Assembly: GCA_964035545.1 (NCBI GenBank)
Contig: OZ037768.1
Location: 18,145,700-18,209,699, forward strand
Origin: Bugula neritina
Lineage: Eukaryota > Bryozoa > Gymnolaemata > Cheilostomatida > Bugulidae
Direction: 5' to 3'
DNA: 64,000 nt
Shown here: positions 1 through 11,746 of the stretch, piece after piece
How positions within the stretch are numbered: position 1 is the stretch's first letter
Layout: each line of letters starts with the position of its first letter
Program-made: the position numbers and the translations under genes
The notes under the pieces: generated by a model
The model's database searches: none
Told to the model about the DNA's origin: nothing
What the model saw: only the letters and a program-made list of their open reading frames with translations

Positions 1-1322
1 ACTCCCTAATCTCTCACTACATTTAATAGGAGGGAATTGATGATTAAAAGGTGAATGGCTTGACTTGAAGCTGCAGTGATAAAGCCCATGACATGTTAAA
101 AGCCAAAACTCATAAGTTTTTCAAAATGGCAGAGTTCATTTGTCTATAAAGCATTGATACCAAACATGCTGTTGTCATATTTATAAAAAAATTTAAAATT
201 TTAACATTTAATAACAGATTGCATATATCTACACTAAACTGTTTTTTTCTTCAAAATATTTGTTTGATTGATACAAAAACTGTTATAGAATTTAAAAGTA
301 CACTTTTTGATTTGCTTCTGGCTGGAAGGGTTTGGAATCTGAGTTGAACATTTTTGTTTGTATTTCTTGATGGACAGCATTTTGTTATTTTTACAATATA
401 ATATCAATTTGTATAAAACGAAACTACTGTATATTAATTACTATATTATCAATTTTGTATCAATTTTTCTATAAATTGTGAAATAATAAAATGATAATAT
501 AGGCTATAGCTTTTGTCTAAGTAATGGGTAATTACTTGGGCAAATTTCCATGGCAGTAATTACTTGGGCAAATTTCCATGGCATACAAAAATGGGATATT
601 TCCACTGCTGTTTGTTGGCATATTGATTTATTCAAAAAAATTAACTTCTCCTGCAATATCTCCTGTGCTTGCATGAGCATCACTGCAAAAATGTCGTTGG
701 TAAATTTATATAGTGTATAGCATATAAAATGGAAGTATATATAGCTAACATGGAAACTTTTGGAACTTAGTGGGAAATTGATGTTCTTTGTTACAACTGG
801 AGCAAATTAGTATAGGAAAACTCCTTTAGCACTTTTGCATTTGGTCAGCAAAAAAATTGTTGCATTTTTGGCCGCACAATTGTGCAACATGAAAATATTT
901 CATGCTGTGTTTGGCAGTACTATTAACTTCTTCATTATTTCATTTTTCAGAAAATGCATATGACCCTCTTTAACAGCAGTAGACTATTGACTTATTATAA
1001 GTGAATTAATGGCTGCACTACGTTGTATTTGTCTGGTAATAATGGAATGGAATAAATTGGTTGTTGCTTTTAGCTTGTTTTATTTAAATTCTATGAGCCT
1101 TTCAAAGTTGTTCTCTCTTTATTAATAGCAATACGAAAAGATGACGATGATTGAAATAGAAGTTATATTAATTTACGCGCAAAATCCAATTACAAAAAGT
1201 TTGGAGCCCAAGTAGCGACTAAACTTTTTCATCAATTAAAATCAAGATGTCAGCCCCCTGCTGTCTTTCCTAACTCAGTAATTACAGTCAATTCATGGCT
1301 AACAAGCCTTGCCATTCTTAGA
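1..1322. other. upstream intergenic region, no gene recognised
   Basis: AT-rich sequence with no exon I can support. It holds one short direct duplication: about 27 bp reading AATTACTTGGGCAAATTTCC and onward occurs at 529-555 and again at 556-583. The last few hundred bases should include the promoter and 5' untranslated region of the MINDY3 gene, but I see no clear TATA box or other element that fixes the transcription start. Confidence 0.5.
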
Positions 1323-4300
1323 ATGGCAATGGCGGACATTACCAAAACTTGGAAAAAGCTTGAAAGTGATGTTTATACAAATTTGATAAAACTTGTGTGG
1401 GGTGATACTGTTCAAGATGAAGTCTTCTTGCGTTGGGCTCAAGGTAAAAACTAAAGACTAAAACTAAAAGTAAAAGTAAAAGAGTTGAAGTAAAACTTTC
1501 CTTTTCACTTTGACTTTAGTTTTTCCGAATCAGTTTGAGTTTCCCTTTTACTTTGAGTTTGAATTTTAATTTGACTTCAACTTAGTGTTAGTCTAACACC
1601 CACAATAACGCAGTTAGCTGGATAGGACTACTGATTAGTTATACTTATTATATTAATATTTAAAATTAATATTAATAAAATAATTATTTATTAATTATTA
1701 ACATACTCTTACAGTTACTATTACTATTAGTATTACTGATTATTAATTAGTTAAATTACTATAAGTATAAATATAGCTTAGTATAAGTCTACAAGTATTA
1801 TTATTAGTGTTACTGTTAGTGTTACTTGGAATTTATAATCTCATTATAAATACTAAAAGTAAAACTAAAAGTAAAGCAGTTTTACTAAAAGTGAAATAGT
1901 TAATATTTCAATTGCACCAACACCACTCGATTTCCCAGTCCCTCATCAAAACTTTCAAACTCAGTCACGATGACAATTTTAATTCATTACTCAGATTACA
2001 TTAAGATACTCCCACTGCCACTAATTCTGACTAATTTTAAACCTAGAAGTATATTTTAACTTCTATGATATAAAAATAAATATTTACTACTAGTATTAGG
2101 CTAATAATTATAGTTATACTATTAGTATTGCTCATGAGCTATGGTAATACTAACTGACTTTGCCTGTTAATAACATTATTATGATTATAGTTAGTATTAC
2201 TGTAATACCATAACTATTAGCATTAATAATAGTATAATGCTTATGGTTATCACAAAGAGTATTTATATTATCAAAATGTGTTTTTTAATGTTTTATATTT
2301 TTATGGCAAAGTTGGCTGTTTTGTTTAAAGTAAAATTAAAACTTTATATTTAGGCTTTCAGTTCACAGAAGGTGAGCCTTCTGCATTAATGCAGATAAGT
2401 GGAGGACCATGTGCTGTTATTGCTCCTGTGCAAGCGTACATTCTAAAAAATATGTTGTTTGCTCAAGAGAATGCAGAAGAAACTGTTATTGATCTTAAAG
2501 CAAAATCAAGTGAGTATTTGTTTAATAACTGATATTTGATTTTCAAGTTTTACCAGCATTAAATTGCATTGATTAGTTTATAAGGTTTATTCTGTGACTG
2601 CAACTGTTATAGTATTGATTAAAGAAATTATACATTTTCCAAAATTTATTATACATTTTCTAATTTTTGTTGATGTAACTGAGTTTTAGAAAAGCTTAGA
2701 TCATTGCTTTGAAAATTTATTTTTCAATGATTGAATGTTAATTTTATCCTTAAACATTTTTTAATTCATTTTTAAGTTTTCAAAGTATGTATGGCAGTGA
2801 CTCTTGATAAAAACAGCTAAGAGATATTTTATAATCACAGGTGAAAAAGTTATGATTTTCAATATACACTTCAATTTCATTGATAATAGTTACATGAGTT
2901 CGTAGCAGAAGAAAATTTTTTATTATCAAATGGTGTAAAGCAAACAGTCTGATAACTCTATTCAAAGTATAGCACAGCCATTAAAGAAGATTTATCTTTT
3001 CTGTAGCTAGTGAAACCAAAAAGGTATTAGGGGATTCCCTACTGGATATACTAGGTAATGTAGCCAAAGGTGACACTGTGAAGTTGATAGTTCATTCAAA
3101 CCACTGCACCTCAACAGAGTCCACACCCAGCACTAGTCATGACTCGAACTGTGATGGGGAATCTAGTCACAAGCGACCTAAACTTTTCAGTTGCAATGAT
3201 TTTCATAAGCAGTTAGTGTAAGTGCTTTGTTTTATGGTTATATAATATTTAATGACATTTTCTAAGTTTGATTGTAAGTTTAAACTTTTAGAGTTCTTGC
3301 TGTGATAATTTTGCAATGGTTGATTAAAAATTGTTTACTCCTAATTAATTGTAATAGAAGTTAAAGTTTACATAACTGTTGGTTAATTGAAAAATATAGT
3401 ACTCCATACATGCATGGAAGTCATAGTAAGCATAATTTTTGCACATGCGCTTTTTGTGGTGTTTACAAATTTGATTTCAATGAGCAGTAAAGCTACAAAG
3501 GAGTAGTCGGGCATGTGAAATTAACTGAAACTCGGTACTCAAGCACCTCAAGAGTTATTCTCCATTGTTTTCACTCTAATTATTAAATATTTTTATTTCG
3601 TTAAAATGATTTTAGTTTTGTTGCTGCAATTTCAAAGTTTGAGATAATTAATCAATTAAACGGAAAATTTCTTTTGTAGGTATAAGGAATATTTATTAGA
3701 AAGTTTTAAAGATTCCATAGATTGGTATGTGGAACACGTTATGGGAGACTTTGGTGTGCTATCTCTTCTCTACTCTGCACTGTATACATATGTATGTGTT
3801 ATTTCTTATAAGTGAATGTCACTCCTAAGGTTTTAGCTATTGCTTTCTTATAACTCATTTTGCTTACTCTCTATATCATAGTTCTATGTTGTGTTCAGTT
3901 AAATATATGCTATAAAATACTAGAGATACAAGGATTAATGTTTCTGACATCCACTTTCATGTATCGTTTGGGATTACTTCTTCATGTGGTCATTAAGATT
4001 AATTAATTTTAAAAAAATGGCATCTTTTAGGTGTGTTAAGTTAATTGCTACAAAATTGCTTACAGTTTATAGAAATTATAAAACAGTTTTGCTGACACTT
4101 TATTTTGGCTCACTTTCTGCACTCTTTCAGCATTTCTTTCTCACCAGTTTGGTTCTGAAATTATTTGGCTGTAAAAATTGCTGACTCAGCATATATAGTT
4201 GACGAAATTATTCTTTGATACTTGGTATAGATTAGTTTTACAGCTATAATCACAATGGTTGTTTGATGTTTTTTAGGGTTTAGACAATATAAAAGCTGTG

Positions 4301-6324
4301 GTTGACGAGTCTTTAATAGATTCGACTCATGGTCATGGCGGGTAAGTAGATACCATATTACAGCAGATCTGTAGTAGTCACTTGATTTCTTTCTCATATG
4401 CTGTAAGTGAGGCAGCTGTGAGTACTGCATGTGTAGCAGACTTATTCGCTTACCTGTTTCTTCTACTTGACAGGCAGTGTTTGGTTAATTTGTTGCTGAC
4501 CGGAGAGGCTACAGCCCATGTGTTTGATGGTGAAAAGGATGCAGGGGGACTCAGTAAGTGTGCACCTTCTCTGTCTGTAGATTTGGTTGTTGTATAGATA
4601 TTTTGTACAATGGTCACAAACCTTTACGTAAAACAACACTCTATGAAATCATGAAAATGTTTCTTACGTCTACTTTAGTCTATTATTGCTTAATGTAGGT
4701 AGACTACACGTACTTTGTCACACATAAATCTTTGTGTAAAATGAAACTCCAACTTTTCGTTCCTCACTCTCCACATGCTAATTGCATGAGGTTGTTGAGA
4801 CTATATAACAACTAGCTACAATGTTTCCATTTCGATTGCATATCACAGATCCCGGATTTTGAAACGAATCAAGTGGTAACCTCTATCTATTTGTAGAGCT
4901 CATGGGAGTATCAACTCAATCTCAGATTGGCTTTTTAACTTTGATGGAATCTCACAGATATATCGAGGTGAGAGCTGTAATATGTTGAGCAAACTTTGGT
5001 TAAATCTGAGCCAAGTATCTGTAAAGCATAGCATGTGTTACTTTGATGAAGTATAATGTGCTGTTGATCATTCTACAGGTTGGGTGGCACTTGAAGAGCC
5101 CCCTTTATCCCATATGGATTATAGGTAGCGAGACTCATCTCACTGTTCTATTCTCACAGGTGATCTACTCATTCAGATTATTACACCTCTACAGGCATTT
5201 AATTTCATATCTTGTATGTGGTAGATCCTAGAAATGTTTTATATTTGAATTGTTATGTTATGCAGTTATTACTAGAGAGAAAATCTATATTATTTCATAT
5301 ACTATATAAATTGATTTTATGTAATTGGTTATTGTTGCAGGATAAAGAAGCTGTGTCGGAAGATAAAAAGGCAGCTATAATGAAGGTAGTGAACAGCTAT
5401 GATACAGAGGGGAATGGATTTATAAACTCGGCATACCTTTCTGATCTCATGTCTTCCTTAAATCTTTTATCAGAACCTGAGGAATAGTGAGTGAATACAA
5501 CTCATTCGACAATCAGATGTTTGTTTAAAATATTACATCTATATAAATTTATTTGTCTTACGGGTGTTAGCCAGGACTATGTTTTTTATTTTGTAGTGTT
5601 GACATTATAAAGAACAAGCTCGACTCGGAAGGTTTAGGAATTATTTTAGTGAGCTCATTCATGGAAGAGTTTTTTCCAAGAGACCAGAATGACAATGATG
5701 AACCCAAAACATTTTATTTGTATCATTACAATGGAATAAAAAGATCAAATAATTCTAACAAGGTAACATATTTATTGAACTTGTAATTGATATAGTTTTT
5801 AGCTGCTAGCATTCTTACAGTCTTGTTTTCTTGTCATTTTTAAAGCCGAAATTTTCATATTGACATTTTCCTCACATTACGGTATGGCTGTATTCATATT
5901 TTCTTAAATACTCAGCAGCTTTTCTTGTCACAAATTTGCTTACTTTTGTGCAATATAAAATGGAACATTCCCTGCGTCTCCATGCTTAGCATTATGTGAA
6001 TAGATTTTTCATTCCATACATGGAGACAGTGTCAATCGAATGAAATGTGGGATTTTCTTTTATATGTATTCATCAAATGGATTCGTAAGGGATGCTCGTA
6101 AGTATCCATTCGATGCTGTAGTGATTAGCAAATACAGTAATCATTATTAAAGTAATACATTATTGTCTTTACAGATTGAATATCATAGAGCTAAAGCTAC
6201 ACTGAGAGACTTCCTAGAGCCAACTGTTATTACTGACTCCAGCTCTATATTAAAATGTCTCCAAACCAAGTGGCCCACCATAGAACTGCAATGGGACAAT
6301 GAGATAGTTCCATCCGTCAATTGA
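1323..6324 (+). CDS. MINDY3: MINDY3 / FAM188A-type deubiquitinase, complete 11-exon gene
   Basis: Exons: 1323-1443, 2354-2509, 3007-3217, 3680-3791, 4277-4341, 4474-4553, 4897-4967, 5079-5159, 5341-5486, 5597-5762, 6175-6324. They join in frame through GT-AG introns to 452 codons, close to the about 445 residues of vertebrate MINDY3. The family cleaves Lys48-linked ubiquitin chains as a cysteine protease. The catalytic-cysteine motif GGPCAVIAPVQ puts the nucleophile at Cys60; the likely catalytic histidine is His292 in GSETHLTV. An EF-hand-like stretch (SYDTEGNGFI) lies near residues 313-335, and the C-terminus (LKCLQTKWPTIEL) also fits the family. Two ATGs (1323 and 1329) are in frame; the first is used here, the second would remove two residues. 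Introns 1, 3 and 10 are the longest and carry repeats. Identification rests on remembered family sequence; exon edges are my splice-site choices. Confidence 0.93.
1448..1582. repeat. AAAGT/ACTTT simple-repeat inverted pair in MINDY3 intron 1
   Basis: A run rich in AAAGT/AAACT words (1450-1495) is followed by one rich in TTTGACTTT/ACTTT words (1498-1582), so the two halves are roughly complementary and could fold back. It begins a few bases after the exon 1 donor. A further AAAGT-rich patch is at 1855-1895. Confidence 0.6.
5969..6122. mobile_element. diverged copy of the CACTGCGTTTCCAT TIR family (MINDY3 intron 10)
   Basis: Starts CCTGCGTCTCCATGCTTAGC, continues with a decayed form of the GCATTATGCGAATGGATTTT block seen at 26019 and 7478, and ends near CGATGCTGTAGTG. 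It has no coding capacity. The boundaries are approximate and no target duplication could be recognised. Confidence 0.45.
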
Positions 6325-6947
6325 TTGTCAAGCTTTAGTATTATTCGAAATACTATTTAATTTTTTTTAGGGAAATTCAACATTAGATTTTACACTGATT
6401 AGTTGTTTTACTTTAAATGCTCTTTCTGTGCTTAAACGTTTGTTTTCCATGAGTTTTTCATATACTATATAAAATAGTTGTTATATGCTTCAACATCACG
6501 TTTGTGTAATGTTACTCATCTGTTATGCAGGTCTTGCTATCTATTGCCCTACTGATCTATTGCTATATCTTCACTGTATTTAGTATTTAAATTAAAGTCA
6601 ACGATCTTATTTAAACATAAAAAGATATGCAAATTAAAAATGCCTATATTGCTAGCCATGATTAGTATAACATTATTGTTGCTATAAATTTTTTATAAAA
6701 ATAAAAAGTACATACAACTTTATAAATTTCAAATATGTACATATTGACAACTTAATTAGATTTTTAACTAGGGCATTAAAAAGTGAATAATGAACTGATG
6801 AAAAATTAATTGACTTTACCAGCTTTCATCTGCTATTGTTTTCTCTTTTGATGGTTGCGAATTGAGTCTAGACTATTACTATATATAGAGTATGCTGATT
6901 TTAAGTCACGAAAACACAGGTCTGGATTTGAACAATTCAACTGCAGG
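6325..6947. other. interval between convergent MINDY3 and WDR73
   Basis: 623 bp of AT-rich sequence between the stop codons of two convergently transcribed genes, so it must hold both 3' untranslated regions. An ATTAAA-type signal for the plus-strand gene is near 6590 and an AATAAA near 6697. I could not find a clear poly(A) signal for the minus-strand gene. Nothing else is recognisable. Confidence 0.55.
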
Positions 6948-9900
6948 CTAGTCGGCAGATGATGTGAACATCCATGTGTGCAACTGTCCTGTATCGGAAG
7001 TTGATAGTATACTTGGTGTACCACAATTCTTCCAACAATGTGTAGTAATAACAGGCATATCTCCACCTTCGACATCTGGCAAGTGTCCATCATGAGTGAA
7101 GCATGGTGTAGCTTCAATGTTGCTTTCTATTTTCGATATGTTATATATCCTAATCTTATTATCCTTTCCTGAAACCAAACAGCATAATATATACCTACTG
7201 ATATACATATATCTACGGTTATTTACATATCTACCGATTTATTGTATATATCTACTGTTTTACATATGACAACTGATGACGGCAAGAAATAGAATCACCA
7301 GATGCTTAGATATGCTAGGAATATGTGCAGCAGTTTGTATTGAATGGTACGAGAGACTTTGAAGGCTGTTGGCTTTCGGCTGGGCCAGGTCAAGCAGATC
7401 CTGCAAAATCCTACATGTTTCTAACTACATCATATTAACTACATTACCTGATAGAGAATATAACAAAAACAACACTCTCACTACGTTTTCATGCTTCGCA
7501 TTATGCGAATGAACTTTTCCAAATAGTTGCATCAAATGAAATCACAACCAAAAATTCATCTGCACAAGCATTCATCAGAATATTGCGACGCAATGGAAAT
7601 ACAGTGTATATTTATTCATTGCAAGTAGAGCTATACCTGATATAGATAACCAATCACTGAAACTCTGACATATGAAGTTGTTGAGTGATTTCCGGCGGGT
7701 CCAAAGTGATGATGTTAGAGTTGTCTGCACTCGCTCTTTCAGTGAATATCGAATGTCGTATATGTACAACTGATTGTTATCGTTGGCTAGCAAGAGCTCA
7801 TTAGTACCTTTACCACATGCCGACCAAAATTTACTCTGAAAACATAGAAATATAATTATTTACTATTGTAATAAATTACTTTGGTTAAGCCATTTATTAG
7901 ATATTAGCACGTGTCATATAATACATCATACTCTATGTTGAGTGTTTAAAAAATGCTACAGAAAATTTCTAACAGCAAAAATTCCGCATTGTTACCTTAA
8001 GTAACAATTATTATAAAATTAAAAGCCTTAGTAACTATAGTTTGAATATCACGTTGTAAATAGTATTGGAGAGTTATTACAAGATGAAGTATATATCTAT
8101 ATACAATAAAATCAACATGGGACACCTGGTCAGTGGATGGTGCAGCTAACATGGAAGACTGAGATTGTCTTGTATCAAGTGTATAGAGTGAGCCAGTTCT
8201 AGCCCCACAAACAACCAGCAGGTTCTCTCCAGAGCAGATGATAGCAGACGTAATATCTGCCTGCTTAGAGTCAGAGGCTAATGATGAAAATAAACAAATA
8301 CATGTATTATTGTAATCTGTAAAATTATTAATTATTTGCTGAGGCAGAGTTCTTGGATTTCAAATGATACTATTAATAGGAATACTGATACAACATACTA
8401 TGAGAGCCAATGGTCTGCTGAGTTGAGACATCACACCAACAAGTGTTAGCCAGTGTGTCCGAACCCACAAGTAACGAATCACCAACCAGGCTAATAACTG
8501 GCATCAGCTGTGACTCTTCAAACAACTTGAAAGTGAATAGCTAAAACACAACACAATTAAATCTTAAACTTTTATTTTAATCAATTTAAAAAAATTCCTA
8601 TTTGAACAAGTGAGCATAAATTGTAATGCAGTATATATTATGCTGTTCATGCTGTATATATAAGCAGTTTCTCATTAACGCTGTTCACAAAATAACAAAA
8701 CTTTAGATTGGTCGAATATTTAAAAACCAACAAATTTTAACATTTATTTGTAAAAAACTGCTACAATTACTATATAGTATATATACAACATATAAATATA
8801 TAATTTAATACAAATAACTAAATTTAATAGCAGAAATATTGTTTGTTCCTCTGCAATTATCAAAGGCAGTGAAGACTATGCAACTACAGCGTGTAATGTA
8901 CATAGCCAGTTCTGTGAGGCCTTAAGATTTACAAACAACCTTATTGTAAGGCTCACACTAATTTGACTGAAATATTTTCAGTGTGCAATAAGCAATCCAA
9001 AAAGAAAAAATTACCAGAGGTATGGTAGCTATTGACGAATCATTTAGCATCTCAGGAAGTGTGTGGAGAAATATAGAACTGGATCCAAACTCTGTTCTTG
9101 CTATTAAATTTTTGTTCTAAAAAAAATTACAACTCAAATTCAACAAGTTATCCATAGAAATTGAAAGCTTTATTCCGCTAAACATATTATTGGATAATGG
9201 TGCATGCAGACGTATAAAATTGAGAGCTTTATTTCACTAAACATACTTGGGGAATGTTAAATGCAGACAAGAAAAGGTGAAGCTACATATTGAGAAAAAG
9301 TAGTCTCTAATGGCAACATGAATGGAACACATTTGAAGAAAAATTACCTTAAATGACATAGGTGAAGAAACGACACTATTGCAAGAGCTGTTACTTGGTG
9401 CAGCAGCTATAATGGAAATCTCTCGGTCTTTTGAAAGAATATCCGCTTCATCATCAACAACTCTCTCAGGCAGTTTGTAAAGTAATAATTCATTGTTAGA
9501 TAGTTCGGAGGTACCAAGTAAAATATCTAAAATAAAATATAATAAGTTATATAAAAACACCACAAGTATGACATATGTTGTACAGAACTTCAACTGACAT
9601 ATGTGAAGTAAAACTTTAAAAATGATATACCACAATTATATGTTTAGTTCAACTTGTACTGTTGCAAATCTTTAGAAAGCAACAAGAAGTAGTTCATGAA
9701 TAATCAGAAAAGTACATTTAATGGAGAGAGCTGTACTGTACATGAAAAGGCAGTAGTAGACTAATGTATACCAGAAAATATATTCATGTTTACAAAATGG
9801 CCATCTTGGAGGTAACCACAATTGTGGAAAAACTAAAACCAACACGATAATGAAACAAAGCTAAATTAGGTTAACATGGCAACTTTTACAGCACACTGTT

Positions 9901-10133
9901 ACACGTAGTGTGGTGATAGTGTAGATACAAAAACGATAAAGACCTGCAGCTTGGCACTAACATTGGTTCTCAGATCCACACCATTGAGCAGATTTGATAG
10001 ATTTATCTGTTTCATACATGCTAACATGCTGATATCTCTTTGTAGAACTAAACAGCCAGTCGTCGTAATAGCAGGCTTCATGCGAAACCTCAGAGAAAGT
10101 TAAAAACTCTTCTTTAGGAAGAACCTCAGCCAT
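6948..10133 (-). CDS. WDR73: WDR73-type WD-repeat protein, complete 7-exon gene
   Basis: Exons in transcript order: 10133-9962, 9526-9348, 9116-9015, 8540-8399, 8277-8126, 7835-7637, 7168-6948. They join in phase to 388 codons (vertebrate WDR73 is about 378). The best evidence is at the ends: an N-terminal DDWL...RYQ block, an ILLGTSELSNNELLLYKLPE segment, and a C-terminal FTHDGHL...ITTHCW...LHTW blade, all in the same order as WDR73. The middle forms weak WD blades (LLLANDNNQLYIYDIR; SISGKDNKIRIYN). WDR73 is a mostly cytoplasmic propeller protein reported to act with the INTS9-INTS11 part of Integrator; that role is taken from the family. The start is the first ATG of the conserved frame. 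The exon 1 donor (gttagt) was placed just before an in-frame stop because that restores the conserved segment. Confidence 0.87.
7478..7604. mobile_element. short TIR element (MITE) in WDR73 intron 6
   Basis: About 127 bp with imperfect inverted ends: CACTACGTTTTCAT on the left, ATGGAAATACAGTG on the right. The left end continues with GCTTCGCATTATGCGAATG, shared with the larger element at 26019-26767, so they are one family. Non-coding. No target-site duplication is evident. Confidence 0.6.
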
Positions 10134-10458
10134 ACTGAACAACTTTATAATTATCGCAGGCTTTCTAAAAAAGAAAAAACAAAAAAGAGTTAAGGTAAGT
10201 ATCACAAAATATTACTTGATATATTTGTTTTAAAATTGTTGGATCAGTTTTTAAATTATACTATGTTTTTTTAGGAACCCTTCAAGAAAAGATTGCCGGT
10301 ATGTACTGGTTTGAGTTAAAAATGTTAAATAAAAATGTTAGTTTCTAATTATATATCTTTGCATACGATTTATATGAAAAAATGATGCATTTAAAGTTCA
10401 TATGTAAAATTATTATTCGGTGTAGTAATACGAATAGTCTGTTCTGCATAGTTAGGAC
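10134..10458. other. upstream region of WDR73, no gene seen
   Basis: AT-rich sequence upstream (on the minus strand) of the WDR73 start codon, expected to hold its 5' untranslated region and promoter. No exon, TATA box or repeat family was recognised. Confidence 0.4.
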
Positions 10459-10642
10459 CCATATCTGCATGAGCATTGTTTACATATCTGCATGAGCAGT
10501 ATTTACATATCTGCAGGAGCATTATTTACATATCTGCATGAGCAGTATTTACATATCTGCAGGAGCATTATTTACATATCTGCATGAGCATTGTTTACAT
10601 ATCTGCACGAGCATTATTCATATATCTGCATGAGCATTATTC
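10459..10642. repeat. 23-bp minisatellite, about eight units
   Basis: Tandem units of the form CATATCTGCATGAGCATTGTTTA, cut here as CATATCTGCATGAGCATT plus a 5-base tail. Variants alternate CATGAGCAGT and CAGGAGCATT, suggesting a two-unit higher-order period in the middle of the array. Confidence 0.85.
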
Positions 10643-11059
10643 ATAATAATTATCAGTATCACTATTAGTATTACTATAAATTTGGATTCATACTATAACT
10701 ATAAGTATAACTAGTAATAACTACTGACTATTACTGTATTAGTATTAATACTATTACTAATAGTAATAGACAATAGTATTACTAATAGTAATACTAATAG
10801 AGTAAATGTAGTACTAATACTTACAGATATACTAATAGAGTAATAGTAATACTAATACTGATAACATTATTATTAATATTATCACATTTACTATAAGTAG
10901 TTTGAATAACATTTTAATTTACTATTAGTATTACTATTACTGACTTTTACTGAGTATTACTATTGGTATTACTATTGGAATTACTATTAGTATAACATTA
11001 ACTAGAAGTTTTAGTATTACTATTAGTATAAGTATTACTATTAGTATTAGTATTACTAT
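10643..11059. repeat. ATTAGTATTACT-type simple repeat array
   Basis: Degenerate tandem array of the 12-mer ATTAGTATTACT and its complement. The gypsy element inserted in it, and the array resumes at 19015. Similar arrays lie at about 1650-1860, 2090-2240, 19015-19300, 20040-20200, 23180-23290 and 34220-34460. Confidence 0.8.
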
Positions 11060-11149
11060 TGTGATAGTTTTGTGGGTTGTGAATGAAACTAGTGCTTTAC
11101 ATGCTTGTTATGAGAAACAAGGCGAGAAATAAGGTAGAAGGTAGATAGC

Positions 11150-11155
11150 TTTATT
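11150..11155 (-). terminator. LTR polyadenylation signal AATAAA (3' LTR)
   Basis: AATAAA on the minus strand about 75 bp downstream of the TATA box, in the position expected for an LTR R region. The 5' LTR copy is at 18717-18722. Confidence 0.65.
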
Positions 11156-11230
11156 GTAGTCCGAGTGAATCAATGGTCTTTATCCAGCGAGCTCCAGTAG
11201 TAGACTGAACTATACTGGAACTCGCTGGCT

Positions 11231-11238
11231 TTTATATA
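11231..11238 (-). promoter_or_regulatory. LTR TATA box (3' LTR copy)
   Basis: TATATAAA on the minus strand, about 20 bp downstream of the palindrome block; the identical site in the 5' LTR is 18798-18805. Confidence 0.7.
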
Positions 11239-11257
11239 CATGCAGGACAAAGACATT

Positions 11258-11416
11258 CCTTTGTTTGCCGAGATCGGAGGCCCGAAATGCCGAATATCGG
11301 CACTTCGGGAATCCGAAATGCCGAATCCGGCATTTCGGCACTTCGGTATTCCGATATGCCGAGAATCGGCATATCGGTGTTTCGGAGGACCGAAGTGCCG
11401 ATCTCGGCAACAAAGG
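11258..11416. promoter_or_regulatory. palindrome array in the 3' LTR U3
   Basis: Three consecutive 26-27 bp palindromes: 11282-11308 (CCGAAATGCCGA and its partner TCGGCACTTCGG), 11313-11338 (CCGAAATGCCG...CGGCATTTCGG) and 11351-11377 (CCGATATGCCGA...TCGGCATATCGG, perfect arms). An outer inverted repeat pairs 11258-11277 with 11398-11416. In sense orientation the array is directly upstream of the TATA box, where enhancer or operator sites belong. The same array is in the 5' LTR at about 18825-18983. Confidence 0.8.
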
Positions 11417-11445
11417 ACACACACACACAACATAAATTTACCACA

Positions 11446-11455
11446 CACACCCCCC
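11446..11455 (-). promoter_or_regulatory. polypurine tract next to the 3' LTR
   Basis: The minus strand reads GGGGGGTGTG immediately before the 3' LTR start TGTGG. This is the position of the plus-strand priming tract of LTR elements. It is G-rich rather than purely purine. Confidence 0.55.
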
Positions 11456-11746
11456 ATCGGAAAGCATGCTTTCCGATAAAGAGGCGTAAACAACAACAAA
11501 CACACAACAGGAAAAGACACGACAATAAAACACATAGTCGATAAGTAACACACAAAAAAAACAAATACGGTAAACATGTAGTGACATTAATAATACAATG
11601 ATAGAAAAAAAACAGGGGAAATTATGCACACACAAGAAAACAGAGCATGAATAGGCACATACATTACATGAAGAACTTACACACATATATATATATAAAA
11701 AAAACAAGGAAATAAGAATAGGAAAGAAAATACTAAACAAATAGTC
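11456..11746 (-). other. non-coding tail of the gypsy element
   Basis: T-rich in sense orientation, between the last ORF and the polypurine tract, with a short (AT)n run near 11687-11697. No ORF here resembles a known protein. Confidence 0.5.

Larger units (their letters stand above)
11060..11445 (-). repeat. 3' LTR of the gypsy element
   Basis: 386 bp. In sense orientation it begins TGTGGTAAATTTATGTTG and ends CAAAACTATCACA. It differs from the 5' LTR by one C/T substitution near 11276 and one missing AC dinucleotide unit. It contains an outer inverted pair (11258-11277 with 11398-11416) enclosing three palindromes, then a TATA box (11231-11238) and an AATAAA signal (11150-11155). Confidence 0.95.

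Noticed and set aside
9899-10081. Alternative frame of WDR73 exon 1 (60 codons)
   Set aside because: Using the gttagt donor at 9961 in the MAEVLP frame joins to the next exon and restores the WDR73-like segment; the other frame does not.
11272-11411. Palindromic repeats in the LTR as a CRISPR-like array
   Set aside because: The units are palindromes without unique spacers, lie inside an LTR, and the sequence is eukaryotic.
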